DNA of 64,000 bases from Roseburia sp. (GCA_023664265.1 JAMPFV010000010.1:1-64000); one strand, 5' to 3'. Counted from the stretch's first letter, positions 9,312-18,171 are shown. Made by a program: numbers and translations. The notes: a model not told the origin generated them from the letters alone.

Positions 9312-11888
9312 ATGAAGAGAGGCAAGAGGGCGGGGAACCCGCTTTTGAAGAGAATCCCCAGAGAGCTTCTGGGCGATTGGCGAAAATATCTGGTTGTGAG
9401 CCTGTTTCTGATTCTGACCATCGGCTTTGTATCGGGAATGTATGTCGCGAATGAGAGCATGATGACGGCGGCGGATGAGGGCGTGGCAAAATACAGGCTG
9501 GAGGACGGGCACTTTGAGCTGGACCGTCAGGCGGATGAGACGCTGCTGGCGGCGATAGCGTCGGGGGAAAAGGCGGATATCCGGCAGTATTATCTGGACA
9601 AGGCGCGGCAGGAGCTGGATGAAAAATTCACGGCGGAATTTGACGCGGCGTTTGCTGAGGAATTTGACCCCGAATTTATTGCAGCCTACGACGAGGCGTA
9701 TGCGCAGGCCTATGACGAGGCGTGGGCAGAGATTCAGGAAGAGATCGATGAGAAGTATGAGGACGCGAAGGAGAAATATGAGCTGGAGGCTTCGGACTTT
9801 GAGGCGGTTCCCGTTCGGGTGTATGAGCACTTTTACCAAAACGCGGAGGAGGACGGCGATAACGACGGTGTATCCGACGGGACTGTCAGGGTCTATGCGA
9901 GAACGGAGGCGGTGAATCTGGCGTGCCTGATGGAGGGAAGCTTCCCCGAGGCGGCGGACGAGATCGCGATTGACCGTATGCATGCCGACAATGCGGGAAT
10001 CAGCGTGGGGGACACGATTGCAGTCGGCGGACAGCTGTACACGGTTACGGGGCTGATTGCCTATGTGAATTACGCGACGCTCCACGAGAAGAATACGGAT
10101 TTGATTTTTGACGCGCTCAAGTTCGATGTTGCGATGGTGACGGAGGAGGGATTTGACCGATTAAGTCAGCCTGTTCATTATGCATACGCGTGGCAGTACG
10201 AAAAGGCGCCGACGGGCGAGAATCCATCGGTGGAGGAGCGGCGGCTTTCAGACAATTTCCTGAAGGCGCTGCTCACGCAGACGGTCGCGGCGGACATGGA
10301 GATAGAGGATTACGTTCCGCGCTACGCGAACGCGGCAATCAATTTCGCGACGGACGATATGGGGTCTGACGAGGCGATGGGCGGCGTGCTGCTGGATATC
10401 CTGATTGTCATCATCGCCTTTATCTTTGCGGTCACGATCAGCAACACGATAACCAAGGAGGCGCAGACAATCGGAACGCTGCGCGCGTCGGGCTACAGCA
10501 AGGGGGAGCTGGCGCTGCACTATCTCTCCATGCCTGTAATCGTGACGCTGCTTGCGGCGGGGATTGGGAATCTGCTCGGATATTCCGTGTTCAAGAACGT
10601 GGTGGTGTCCATGTACTACAACAGCTACAGTCTGCCGACCTATGAGACGATATGGAATCCCGAGGCTTTTTTCAAGACGACGCTGATTCCTGTGGCGCTG
10701 ATGTTCGCCGTCAATCTGGCTGTCATTGTGCGGATGATGCAGCACACACCGCTGCAGTTTTTGCGGCATGATTTAAAGAAAACGAAGCGCGGGAGGGCCA
10801 TGCGCCTTCCCAAGTGGAGATTTTTCAGCCGATTCCGCCTGCGCATTATGTTCCAGAATATTCCGAATTACATCATCCTCTTCTGCGGGGTCTTCTTTAT
10901 CATGGTAATGCTCGCGATGGCGGTCGGGATGCCGGACACGCTCAGCTACTACAAGCAAAACGCCGCGGGGATGATGTTTGCAAGGTATCAGTATGTGCTC
11001 AAGTCCTTTGAGGATGAGGAGGGGAAGGCGATAACCAGCGAAAATGACGATGCCGAGCCGTTTTGCATGCGTTCTCTGCAGAGAAAGGGCGACACGTTGG
11101 ACGAGGAGGTCTCGGTATACGGGATTTCCGATGACAGCAGATATGTGGAAATCGCCGATCTGGCGTCGCTGAAGGAGGGGGCGGTGTACATATCGGCGTC
11201 CTTTCGGGATAAGTATGGGCTGAATGTGGGGGACACCGTCTCTCTGGACGAGAAATACGAGAACCGCCGGTACTGCTTTGAGGTCGCGGGAATTTATGAC
11301 AAATGCCAGAGCATCAGCGTTTTCATGCCGATAGAGAATTACCGTGTCCTGTTTGATCTGGAGGAGGGCGCATTCAGCGGCTATATGTCCGACACGGAGC
11401 TTACGGATATTGGGGAGGAGTACATTGCCACGGTGATCACGGAGCGGGACATCACCAAGATGTGCGACCAGCTTGACCACTCCATGGGCGCGTATATGCA
11501 GTATTTTCAGTTCCTGTGCATTCTCCTGTCGGCAGTGCTGATCTACCTTCTCACCAAGATTATTGTCGAGAAGAATGAAAACGCGATATCCATGACGAAA
11601 ATCCTGGGCTATGAGAATCGGGAAATCGCAAGGCTGTACCTGCTCTCGACGACAATGGTCCTGATATTCGCGGACGCGGTCAGCGTGGTGTTGGGCGCGC
11701 TGGTGATGGGCGAGGCGTGGAAGATGATCATGTTTGGCTACAGCGGGTGGTTTACATTCGTGATCAGGCCGATAGGGTATGTAAAAATGTTCGCGTTCGT
11801 CTTAATCGGGTATCTGCTGGTGATGGTTTTCGATTTCAGGAGAATCAAGCGGATTCCGATGGAGGAGGCGCTGAAAAACGTGGAATGA
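9312..11888 (+). CDS. ABC transporter permease with two FtsX-like domains
   Basis: About 858 residues. A membrane segment near the N-terminus (YLVVSLFLILTIGFVSGMYV) is followed by a large extracytoplasmic region, three membrane spans around 355-460, a second copy beginning at NYIILFCGVFFIMVMLAMAV, and three final spans after 730. Two FtsX units in one chain are typical of single-gene permeases paired with one ATPase. Odd point: an acidic helical insert at about 95-165 rich in AYDEAYAQAYDEAW-like repeats. The start is uncertain: ATG 9279 overlaps the ATPase gene; ATG 9312 has AAGGGGAGG 12 bases upstream. Confidence 0.9.
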   Translation: MKRGKRAGNPLLKRIPRELLGDWRKYLVVSLFLILTIGFVSGMYVANESMMTAADEGVAKYRLEDGHFELDRQADETLLAAIASGEKADIRQYYLDKARQELDEKFTAEFDAAFAEEFDPEFIAAYDEAYAQAYDEAWAEIQEEIDEKYEDAKEKYELEASDFEAVPVRVYEHFYQNAEEDGDNDGVSDGTVRVYARTEAVNLACLMEGSFPEAADEIAIDRMHADNAGISVGDTIAVGGQLYTVTGLIAYVNYATLHEKNTDLIFDALKFDVAMVTEEGFDRLSQPVHYAYAWQYEKAPTGENPSVEERRLSDNFLKALLTQTVAADMEIEDYVPRYANAAINFATDDMGSDEAMGGVLLDILIVIIAFIFAVTISNTITKEAQTIGTLRASGYSKGELALHYLSMPVIVTLLAAGIGNLLGYSVFKNVVVSMYYNSYSLPTYETIWNPEAFFKTTLIPVALMFAVNLAVIVRMMQHTPLQFLRHDLKKTKRGRAMRLPKWRFFSRFRLRIMFQNIPNYIILFCGVFFIMVMLAMAVGMPDTLSYYKQNAAGMMFARYQYVLKSFEDEEGKAITSENDDAEPFCMRSLQRKGDTLDEEVSVYGISDDSRYVEIADLASLKEGAVYISASFRDKYGLNVGDTVSLDEKYENRRYCFEVAGIYDKCQSISVFMPIENYRVLFDLEEGAFSGYMSDTELTDIGEEYIATVITERDITKMCDQLDHSMGAYMQYFQFLCILLSAVLIYLLTKIIVEKNENAISMTKILGYENREIARLYLLSTTMVLIFADAVSVVLGALVMGEAWKMIMFGYSGWFTFVIRPIGYVKMFAFVLIGYLLVMVFDFRRIKRIPMEEALKNVE

Positions 11889-11930
11889 TTTCGGAGCGGA
11901 ATTTCGACCGAAATTCCGCTCCGAAAATTT
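11889..11930 (+). terminator. Strong hairpin after the ABC operon
   Basis: TTTCGGAGCGGAATTTCG (11889-11906) pairs with CGAAATTCCGCTCCGAAA (11909-11926), an 18-bp perfect stem with a two-base centre and only a short T-rich tail (ATTTG). Confidence 0.7.
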
Positions 11931-11932
11931 GC

Positions 11933-11961
11933 TTGACATTTCTGTCGGAATATTTTATGAT
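11933..11961 (+). promoter_or_regulatory. Promoter of pheST
   Basis: TTGACA (11933-11938), 17-base spacer, TATGAT (11956-11961): a near-consensus promoter whose transcript starts at the T-box leader. Confidence 0.85.
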
Positions 11962-11967
11962 GAGTTT

Positions 11968-12250
11968 CAGATATTTGATATTTAAATTTTAAATGCGATG
12001 AAGGTGCAAAGTAGCGTTATATTTTCTGCCAGAGAACGGAGGTCATCGGCTGGAAGCCTCCCAAGTTCAGATATAATGTCGAATTTCCCACCGGAGCAGC
12101 CTTTTTGAAGCGCCCGCGTATTCAGTGCGGTGTGGTAGGGAAGGACGCAGCGGCGCGTTACGCCGTCAGAGTGCCTATGGAATATAGGAATTTGGGTGGT
12201 ACCACGGTTTATTCGTCCCTTGCAGGAGTGATTCTGCAAGGGATTTTTAT
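11968..12250 (+). promoter_or_regulatory. T-box leader, phenylalanine specifier
   Basis: The T-box sequence GGGTGGTACCACGGTTT (12194-12210) precedes a terminator, CCCTTGCAG (12218-12226) with CTGCAAGGG (12235-12243) and TTTTT. The stem I specifier reads TTC (12085-12087), placed by its fixed distance to GGAGC. Uncharged tRNA-Phe would stabilise the antiterminator and turn on pheST. This fills the gap between the ABC operon and pheS. Confidence 0.9.
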
Positions 12251-12301
12251 GTGGAAAAAATTTGTGCCGCCAACTGAAAGGCGGCGGAATGGAGGATTAA
12301 A

Positions 12302-13321
12302 ATGAGAGAAAAATTGGAACAGATTAAGGCGGAGGCGATTCGCCAGATTAACGAGAGCGAGGCGTTGGATAAATTAAATGACGTTCGTGTCAGCTTTCTT
12401 GGAAAAAAGGGAGAGCTGACCGCCGTTCTGAAGAGTATGAAGGATGTTGCGCCCGAGGACAGACCCAAGGTCGGGCAGTTGGTCAATGAGGCGAGGGAGG
12501 AAATCGAGCGGGTGCTCGACGAAGCCAAGACCAATATGGAGCGGAAGCTCCGCGAGGCGCGGATGAAGGCGGAGGTTATCGACGTGACGCTTCCCGCGCA
12601 GAGGAGCAGGCTGGGACACCGCCATCCGAACATGATAGCGCTGGAGGAGGTAGAGCGGATTTTTACCGGCATGGGCTACGAGGTGGTTGAGGGGCCTGAG
12701 ATTGAGAAGGATTACTATAATTTCGAGGCGCTGAATATTCCGGCGGACCATCCCGCGAAGGATGAGCAGGATACCTTCTATGTCAATGCGGACATTCTTC
12801 TCAGAACGCAGACCTCCGGCGTACAGGTGCATGAGATGGAGAAGGGAAAGCTTCCCATCAGAATGCTTGCGCCGGGGCGGGTGTTCAGGGCGGATGAGGT
12901 TGACGCGACGCACTCCCCGACCTTCCATCAGATTGAAGGGCTGGTTGTTGACAGGAATGTCACATTTGCGGATTTGAAGGGGACGCTGTCGGAGTTTGCC
13001 AAGGAGCTCTTCGGGGAGGATACAAGAGTGAAGTTCCGTCCGCATCATTTCCCGTTTACAGAGCCCTCGGCGGAGATGGATGTATCCTGCTTTAAGTGCG
13101 GCGGAAGCGGCTGCCGGTTCTGCAAGGGCGAGGGATGGATTGAAATCCTTGGCTGCGGTATGGTGCATCCCAAGGTGCTGCGCATGTGTAATATTGACCC
13201 GAATGAGTATTCGGGCTTTGCGTTCGGCGTCGGCCTGGAGCGCATCGCGCTGCTGAAATATGAAATTGATGACATGCGTCTGCTGTACGAGAATGATATT
13301 CGGTTTTTGAGGCAGTTTTGA
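12302..13321 (+). CDS. pheS: Phenylalanine-tRNA ligase alpha subunit
   Basis: 339 residues. Charges tRNA-Phe as an alpha2beta2 tetramer with PheT. N-terminal coiled coil (about 1-85), then the class II catalytic core: motif 2 region with VFRADEVDATHSPTFHQIEG, FRPHHFPFTEPSAEMDV, and motif 3 GFAFGVGLERIALLKYEIDD. The family's Cys cluster CFKCGGSGCRFCKGEG is present. GGAGG precedes the ATG, itself preceded by a GCCGCC/GGCGGC hairpin at 12266-12285. Controlled by the upstream T-box. Confidence 0.97.
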   Translation: MREKLEQIKAEAIRQINESEALDKLNDVRVSFLGKKGELTAVLKSMKDVAPEDRPKVGQLVNEAREEIERVLDEAKTNMERKLREARMKAEVIDVTLPAQRSRLGHRHPNMIALEEVERIFTGMGYEVVEGPEIEKDYYNFEALNIPADHPAKDEQDTFYVNADILLRTQTSGVQVHEMEKGKLPIRMLAPGRVFRADEVDATHSPTFHQIEGLVVDRNVTFADLKGTLSEFAKELFGEDTRVKFRPHHFPFTEPSAEMDVSCFKCGGSGCRFCKGEGWIEILGCGMVHPKVLRMCNIDPNEYSGFAFGVGLERIALLKYEIDDMRLLYENDIRFLRQF

Positions 13322-13402
13322 CCATAACAGAGGGGCGGAGCGCAAGCGGCGGATGAATATAAATATAAATTCATATATAGAAGAATAGGAGAGATATGGA
13401 CA

Positions 13403-15823
13403 ATGAATACATCATTATCATGGATTAAGGCCTACGTGCCGGAATTGGATTGTACGGATCAGGAATACAGGGACGCCATGACCCTCTCGGGAACGAAGGT
13501 CGAGGGCAGCGCCCGATTGGACAACAACCTTGAGAAGATCGTGGTGGGGCGCATTGATAAGATTGAGCGTCATCCGGATGCGGATAAGCTCATTGTCTGT
13601 CAGGTGGATATTGGTGCGGAGACCACTCAGATTGTGACAGGAGCGCCCAATGTAAAGGAGGGGGATTTTGTACCGGTAGTGCTTGACGGCGGCAAGGTCG
13701 CAGGAGGCCATGACGGCGGGCCGCTTCCGGAGGACGGCGTCAAAATCAAGGCTGGAAAGCTCCGCGGCGTTGAGTCCTGCGGGATGATGTGCGCAATCGA
13801 GGAGCTGGGCTCCAACAGGGATATGTATCCCGAAGCGCCGGAGGACGGCGTTTATGTGTTCCAAAAGGAGGTAACCTGCGGGGCGGACGCCATAGAGGCG
13901 CTGGGACTGCACGATACCGTTGTCGAGTATGAGGTCACGTCAAACCGCGTGGACTGCTACAGTGTCTTAGGCATTGCGAGGGAGGCGGCGGCGACGTTCC
14001 GAAAGCCTTTTCTGCCGCCGCAGGTAACGGTTCGGGGAAACGGGGAGGATGTGAACCGTTATATCTCCGTTGAGATAAAGGATACGGACCTGTGCACACG
14101 CTACTGTGCGCGCGTCTGCAAAAATATCAAAATCGCGCCGTCGCCGGAGTGGATGCAGCGCAGACTTGCCTCCTGCGGGATCCGACCGATCAACAATCTG
14201 GTCGATATCACAAACTATGTGATGATGGAGTACGGCCAGCCAATGCATGCGTATGATTTGAGCACCATAGCGGGAAATAAAATCATCGTGAGACGCGCGC
14301 AGGACGGCGATGTCTTCCGAACGCTTGACGGGCAGGAGCGGAAGCTCGATTCGGAAGTCCTTATGATTTGTGACGCGGAGAAGGAAATCGGCCTTGCGGG
14401 CATTATGGGCGGTGAAAATTCCAAGATTACCGATACCGTGGAGACGGTATTGTTTGAGGCGGCGACATTTAACGGCGCGAATATCAGAAAGTCCTCCAAG
14501 CGGGTAGGGCTTCGGACGGATGCCTCCGGCATTTTCGAGAAGGGGCTTGACCCTCGGAACGCGGAGACGGCCATCGACAGGGCCTGTCAGTTGATTGAGG
14601 AGCTTGGCTGCGGGGAGGTTGTGAGCGGAATCGTGGATGTGAAGGAGCCGTTTGCCGAGCTGCGGCAGATTGTGTTTGAGCCGGAAAGAATCAATCAATT
14701 CTTGGGGACCGATATTTCCAAGGAGGAGATGCTGGAAATCTTCGGCAGACTGGAGCTGGCCTACGACGCGCAGACCAATAGGATTACCGTGCCGTCCTTC
14801 CGTCAGGATATTGAGGGCTTTGCCGATATTGCGGAGGAGGTTGCGCGGTTTTACGGGTATGACAAGATTCCGACCACGCTGCCGACGGGAGAAGCCACGA
14901 CGGGCAAGCTTTCCTTCAAGCTCAGGATAGAGGAGAAGGCGCGGGATGTCGCGGAGTACTGCGGATTTTCGCAGGGAATGTGCTATTCCTTCGAGAGCCC
15001 GAAGGTGTTCGACAGGCTGCTGCTTCCGGTGGACAGCGCGCTCAGGAATGCGATCACGATTTCCAACCCGTTGGGAGAGGATTTCTCCATTATGAGGACG
15101 CTGCCGTTGAACGGGATTTTGACGTCGCTTGCGATTAATTATAATAGAAGAAACAAGAATGTGCGTCTCTATGAGCTTGGAAATATTTATATTCCCAAGA
15201 GCCTTCCGGTTGATGATTATCCCGACGAGCGGATGCAGTTTACGCTGGGAATGTACGGAGATGGCGATTTCTTTGTGATGAAGGGCGTGGTTGAGGAATT
15301 TCTCGTAAGCATCGGCATGAAGCGGAAACCGAAATATGACCCCAACGCGGAAAAGCCGTTCCTGCACCCGGGACGTCAGGCGCTCATCCGCTATCAGGAT
15401 GCGGTTATCGGGTATCTGGGCGAGCTTCACCCTGAGGCGGCGGACAATTACGACATCGACACGAAGGTATATATTGCCGTGTTGGATATGCCGGAAATCC
15501 TTCCGTATGCATCCTTTGACCGCAAGTACGAGGGCATTGCGAAATATCCCGCAGTTTCAAGGGACATCAGCATGGTAGTGCCCAAGGAGATTCCGGTGGG
15601 GGATATTGAGCAGATGATTGAGCAGCGCGGCGGCAAAATCTTGGAGGATTATCAGTTGTTCGACATTTACGAGGGCGCTCAGATTCAGGCGGGCTTTAAG
15701 TCTGTCGCGTATTCCATTACCTTCCGCGCAAAGGACAGGACGCTCGAGGAGAGCGACGTGACAGGGGCGATGAAGAAAATCCTGAATGGCTTGGAGAGCC
15801 TTGGAATAGAGCTACGCGCATAG
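13403..15823 (+). CDS. pheT: Phenylalanine-tRNA ligase beta subunit
   Basis: 806 residues, normal for bacterial PheT. N-terminal tRNA-binding OB fold (GRIDKIERHPDADKLIVCQV), the B3/B4 editing domain (RPINNLVDITNYVMMEYGQP), B5 (RIEEKARD region), a catalytic-like core, and the C-terminal anticodon-binding ferredoxin fold beginning at SFDRKYEGIAKYPAVSRDIS. It follows pheS by 81 bases in the T-box-controlled operon. Confidence 0.97.
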   Translation: MNTSLSWIKAYVPELDCTDQEYRDAMTLSGTKVEGSARLDNNLEKIVVGRIDKIERHPDADKLIVCQVDIGAETTQIVTGAPNVKEGDFVPVVLDGGKVAGGHDGGPLPEDGVKIKAGKLRGVESCGMMCAIEELGSNRDMYPEAPEDGVYVFQKEVTCGADAIEALGLHDTVVEYEVTSNRVDCYSVLGIAREAAATFRKPFLPPQVTVRGNGEDVNRYISVEIKDTDLCTRYCARVCKNIKIAPSPEWMQRRLASCGIRPINNLVDITNYVMMEYGQPMHAYDLSTIAGNKIIVRRAQDGDVFRTLDGQERKLDSEVLMICDAEKEIGLAGIMGGENSKITDTVETVLFEAATFNGANIRKSSKRVGLRTDASGIFEKGLDPRNAETAIDRACQLIEELGCGEVVSGIVDVKEPFAELRQIVFEPERINQFLGTDISKEEMLEIFGRLELAYDAQTNRITVPSFRQDIEGFADIAEEVARFYGYDKIPTTLPTGEATTGKLSFKLRIEEKARDVAEYCGFSQGMCYSFESPKVFDRLLLPVDSALRNAITISNPLGEDFSIMRTLPLNGILTSLAINYNRRNKNVRLYELGNIYIPKSLPVDDYPDERMQFTLGMYGDGDFFVMKGVVEEFLVSIGMKRKPKYDPNAEKPFLHPGRQALIRYQDAVIGYLGELHPEAADNYDIDTKVYIAVLDMPEILPYASFDRKYEGIAKYPAVSRDISMVVPKEIPVGDIEQMIEQRGGKILEDYQLFDIYEGAQIQAGFKSVAYSITFRAKDRTLEESDVTGAMKKILNGLESLGIELRA

Positions 15824-15836
15824 ATAGGGAATTGAG

Positions 15837-16871
15837 ATGGAAGAGCTTTTAAAAAAGGATTTTTATTTTGACCTGCCGCAGGAGCTTATCGCGCAGGACC
15901 CTCTCGCGGACAGGTCAGGCTCCCGCCTGCTGGTCTTGGACAGGCGGACAGGCGCGGTCGCGCACAGGCGGTTCACGGATATTTTAGACTATCTGCGGGC
16001 GGGGGATTGTCTGGTGCTGAACAACACCAAGGTCATTCCCGCCCGCCTGATGGGCGTCAAGGCGGAGACGGGTGCGGCGATAGAGGTGCTCCTGCTAAAG
16101 CGGCGGGAGAAGGATGTGTGGGAGACGCTTGTGAGGCCTGGAAAAAAGGCGAGGCAGGGTGCGGTTATCCACTTTGGCGGCGGATTGCTCACCGGAACAG
16201 TGGTGGACGTGGTCGAGGAGGGCAACCGCCTGATTGCGTTCTCCTATGAGGGGATTTTCGAGGAGGTGCTCGACCGCCTTGGGGAGATGCCGCTTCCGCC
16301 GTATATCACACATAAGCTTGCCGACCGCAGCCGTTATCAGACCGTCTATGCAAAGTATGAGGGCTCCGCGGCGGCACCGACGGCGGGGCTTCATTTCACA
16401 GAGGAACTGTTGGCACAGGTCGCTCAAAAGGGGGTTCAAATCGCGTATGTCACCCTGCATGTGGGGCTGGGGACCTTCCGCCCCGTGAAGGAGGACAATC
16501 TGCTCAACCACCATATGCACTCGGAATGGTACTGGATTACACAGGAGACGGCAGATATGATAAACGGGACAAAGGCGGCCGGCGGACGTGTAATCTGCGT
16601 CGGGACGACAAGCTGCCGCGCCATCGAGAGCGCGGCGGACGAGACAGGGCGTGTGGCGGCGGGAGCGGGCGACACGGAGATTTTCATTTACCCCGGCTAT
16701 CGGTTTAAGGTGCTGGACAATCTGATAACCAATTTCCACCTTCCGGAATCGACGCTGCTTATGCTGGTCTGTGCGCTTGCGGGACGTGAGCAGGTGCTCA
16801 ACGCGTACCGGATAGCCGTGGAGGAGCGGTATCGATTCTTCTCCTTTGGGGATGCGATGCTGATCTTATGA
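15837..16871 (+). CDS. queA: tRNA S-adenosylmethionine ribosyltransferase-isomerase
   Basis: 344 residues. Transfers ribosyl from S-adenosylmethionine to preQ1-tRNA to give epoxyqueuosine. Marks: [20 protein letters not shown] near the start, [45 protein letters not shown] [12 protein letters not shown], and [19 protein letters not shown] near the end. It begins 13 bases after pheT, so it is probably in the same transcript. Confidence 0.96.
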   Translation: MEELLKKDFYFDLPQELIAQDPLADRSGSRLLVLDRRTGAVAHRRFTDILDYLRAGDCLVLNNTKVIPARLMGVKAETGAAIEVLLLKRREKDVWETLVRPGKKARQGAVIHFGGGLLTGTVVDVVEEGNRLIAFSYEGIFEEVLDRLGEMPLPPYITHKLADRSRYQTVYAKYEGSAAAPTAGLHFTEELLAQVAQKGVQIAYVTLHVGLGTFRPVKEDNLLNHHMHSEWYWITQETADMINGTKAAGGRVICVGTTSCRAIESAADETGRVAAGAGDTEIFIYPGYRFKVLDNLITNFHLPESTLLMLVCALAGREQVLNAYRIAVEERYRFFSFGDAMLIL

Positions 16872-16922
16872 ACCGATTTTGTGGTTTTGTGAAATACATT
16901 TGTGAATAAAGAATTGCGGTTG

Positions 16923-16958
16923 CCCGGTGGGCAGAGTTACCTGCCGGGTAATTTTTTT
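16923..16958 (+). terminator. Terminator after queA
   Basis: CCCGGTGGG (16923-16931) pairs with CCTGCCGGG (16940-16948), with two wobble pairs, followed by TAATTTTTTT. Confidence 0.75.
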
Positions 16959-16990
16959 GGAAATTTTCCGAAAAAACTTCAGTTCTTCTA

Positions 16991-17034
16991 TTGACAACGC
17001 AGGTAGCAGTTTTATCGTACGAGTACGATAAAAC
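16991..17034 (+). promoter_or_regulatory. TTGACA box and palindromic operator-like site
   Basis: TTGACA at 16991-16996 is followed by the perfect inverted repeat GTTTTATCGTA-CGAG-TACGATAAAAC (17009-17034). A repressor bound there would cover the expected -10 region. It lies just upstream of the transposase remnant, whose own 5' end is lost, so this promoter/operator seems to come from a different gene. Confidence 0.5.
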
Positions 17035-17066
17035 AACGAAACAACGAACCACAGGAGGTAGAGATT

Positions 17067-17390
17067 ATGGATAACAAGGAGCGCAGCACCTACTCCTCCG
17101 CCATGTTTGCGGATCACTTTGTTAAAACTTTTCCTTTCCCGATAGAATGCATTCAGGCGGACAATGGAACCGAATTTACCAACCGTTTTACCTCCAACAA
17201 AGGTAAACCCACACTCTTTGAGGAGCGTCTGAAGGAATACGGCATCCGCCATAAGCTCATAAGGCCCTATACGCCGAGGGACAACGGTAAGGTGGAACGC
17301 AGTCACAGGAAGGATAATGAGCGGTTTTATGCCACACACCTTCTACTCCTTTGAAGATTTCGTGAGTTCTCCCCGGTACTCTATATAGCC
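17067..17390 (+). pseudogene. IS481-like transposase fragment (frameshifted)
   Basis: An intact stretch of 95 codons encodes part of a DDE integrase core: ERSTYSSAMF, FPFPIECIQADNGTEFT with the second catalytic Asp, and RPYTPRDNGKVERSHR with the catalytic Glu. The N-terminal half, including the first Asp, is absent. Near 17333 the frame shifts: the next frame continues THTFYSFEDF. A GGAGG site and ATG have been joined to the fragment. It is a remnant, not an active transposase. Confidence 0.8.
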
Positions 17391-17516
17391 CCAAGCTTCC
17401 CTTCCGATCTCCTCACAGAAAGTCTTCACATCAAAATTTTTAATCTCCACAGCCTCCGCTTTCTTCGGGAAGCCGATTGGCATAACCGGGCGCTGTGTAC
17501 TGTAATACCTCGCCAT
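17343..17516 (-). CDS. Small mobile-element accessory protein (LPD28-like), possibly truncated
   Basis: 57 residues: MARYYSTQRPVMPIGFPKK, then EIKNFDVKTFCEEIGREAWG and a short C-terminus. This resembles, from memory, small accessory proteins of Firmicute integrative elements and phages (LPD28-type). A strong GGGAGGA lies 7 bases before the ATG. Its 3' end overlaps the transposase fragment and may be cut by it. It is too short for many gene callers, but the ribosome site and family resemblance support it. Function unknown. Confidence 0.5.
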   Translation of the reverse strand: MARYYSTQRPVMPIGFPKKAEAVEIKNFDVKTFCEEIGREAWGYIEYRGELTKSSKE

Positions 17517-17605
17517 CTTCAGTTCCTCCCTACCATATTCTGACGATGCCGCCGATGCAAGGCATCACGCCGATGCTGCCGAACTCCGAGCAATCCGGCA
17601 TAGTC

Positions 17606-17634
17606 TTGTTAATCACATCATGATATGGTATAAT
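17606..17634 (+). promoter_or_regulatory. Strong plus-strand promoter without an obvious gene
   Basis: TTGTTA (17606-17611), 17-base spacer, TATAAT (17629-17634). The transcript would run through the 42-bp inverted repeat copy toward the antitoxin RNA promoter; no open frame follows. Confidence 0.5.
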
Positions 17635-17679
17635 TCAAAGTGTCCCGTTCATTCCATGAGGACATTCCCCGGACTTTTG

Positions 17680-17721
17680 ATGTGACAATCCTCAGACTGT
17701 CACATGGACGGTCACAAGGAC
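17680..17721. repeat. 42-bp inverted repeat, left copy
   Basis: Reverse complement of 18417-18458 with one mismatch. It contains an inner hairpin TGTGACA/TGTCACA. Weaker similarity continues beyond 17721 into the antitoxin RNA promoter region. Confidence 0.8.
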
Positions 17722-17744
17722 AAAAAAGAATTTCTCAGAGAATA

Positions 17745-17773
17745 TTGCATTTCAAAACTGCATATGCTATAAT
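17745..17773 (+). promoter_or_regulatory. Promoter of the antitoxin RNA
   Basis: TTGCAT (17745-17750), 17-base spacer, TATAAT (17768-17773); start expected near 17780. Confidence 0.7.
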
Positions 17774-17779
17774 GCCAGT

Positions 17780-17856
17780 AGGCAAAACGTAATAACAAGT
17801 CCATCTGGACAACGAACGAAACCCCGGATTGTAATAGCGTACAGTCCGGGGTTTCT
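17780..17856 (+). ncRNA. Antisense RNA of a par-like type I toxin-antitoxin locus
   Basis: A short transcript of about 77 nt is predicted between the promoter at 17745-17773 and a strong terminator. It carries AAAACGTAATAACAA (17784-17798), identical to plus-strand 17968-17982, and so is perfectly complementary to toxin codons 3-7. A small hairpin GTCCA/TGGAC follows. The convergent layout with shared terminator and repeats matches the Fst/RNAII arrangement of plasmid par loci. No coding frame of note is seen. Confidence 0.6.
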
Positions 17857-17860
17857 TCTT
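17819..17860. terminator. Shared, possibly bidirectional terminator
   Basis: AAACCCCGGA-TGTA pairs with TACA-TCCGGGGTTT around ATAGCG. The plus-strand side continues TTTCTTCTTTTC (good T tract); the minus-strand tail TTTCG is weaker. It lies between the antitoxin RNA and toxin gene. Confidence 0.75.
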
Positions 17861-17890
17861 TTCTTTTATAGTGGCAAAGCACCCACTAGG

Positions 17891-17989
17891 CTATTCGTTG
17901 TCCTTGCGGTCACTGTCAAGCCATTTGATGATGTAGTGGCAGGCTACACCAGCCGCAACAGCAACCAAAAACGTAATAACAACTTCCAC
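17891..17989 (-). CDS. Small hydrophobic Fst-like toxin peptide
   Basis: 32 residues starting at GTG: a single hydrophobic span (VVITFLVAVAAGVACHYII) followed by KWLDSDRKDNE. This is the architecture of Fst-type membrane toxins: one span, a Trp-Leu pair, a charged tail. GGGAGGAGG lies 8 bases upstream of the GTG. The antisense RNA at 17780-17856 matches its first codons. Alternatives: a holin-like lysis peptide, given the lysin remnant upstream, or an unrelated small membrane protein. Confidence 0.65.
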   Translation of the reverse strand: MEVVITFLVAVAAGVACHYIIKWLDSDRKDNE

Positions 17990-18039
17990 GCTGAACACCT
18001 CCTCCCGTTGCCAGGTATCGGTAGGACAACACAGTAATC

Positions 18040-18171
18040 TTACCACATCATCTGCCATCTTTCCACATTTTTCGCAACAAAAAAGACCTCCCCGAAGTGC
18101 TTGCTGCAACGGAAAGGTCCTTTCAGATAGTTCCATATCTGCTCCCGAACCGTCTTTCCTTTCAGTGCCAT
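18040..18171 (-). pseudogene. Remnant of a phage tail-tip lysozyme/endolysin 5' end
   Basis: 43 codons. The first 17 residues, MALKGKTVREQIWNYLK, look like the N-terminus of phage tail-tip lysozymes; the rest (from GPFRCSKHF) does not. AAGGAGGG lies about 6 bases before the ATG. I read it as a truncated or frame-damaged lysin gene. Family assignment rests on a short match from memory, so an intact small protein is possible. Confidence 0.4.
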
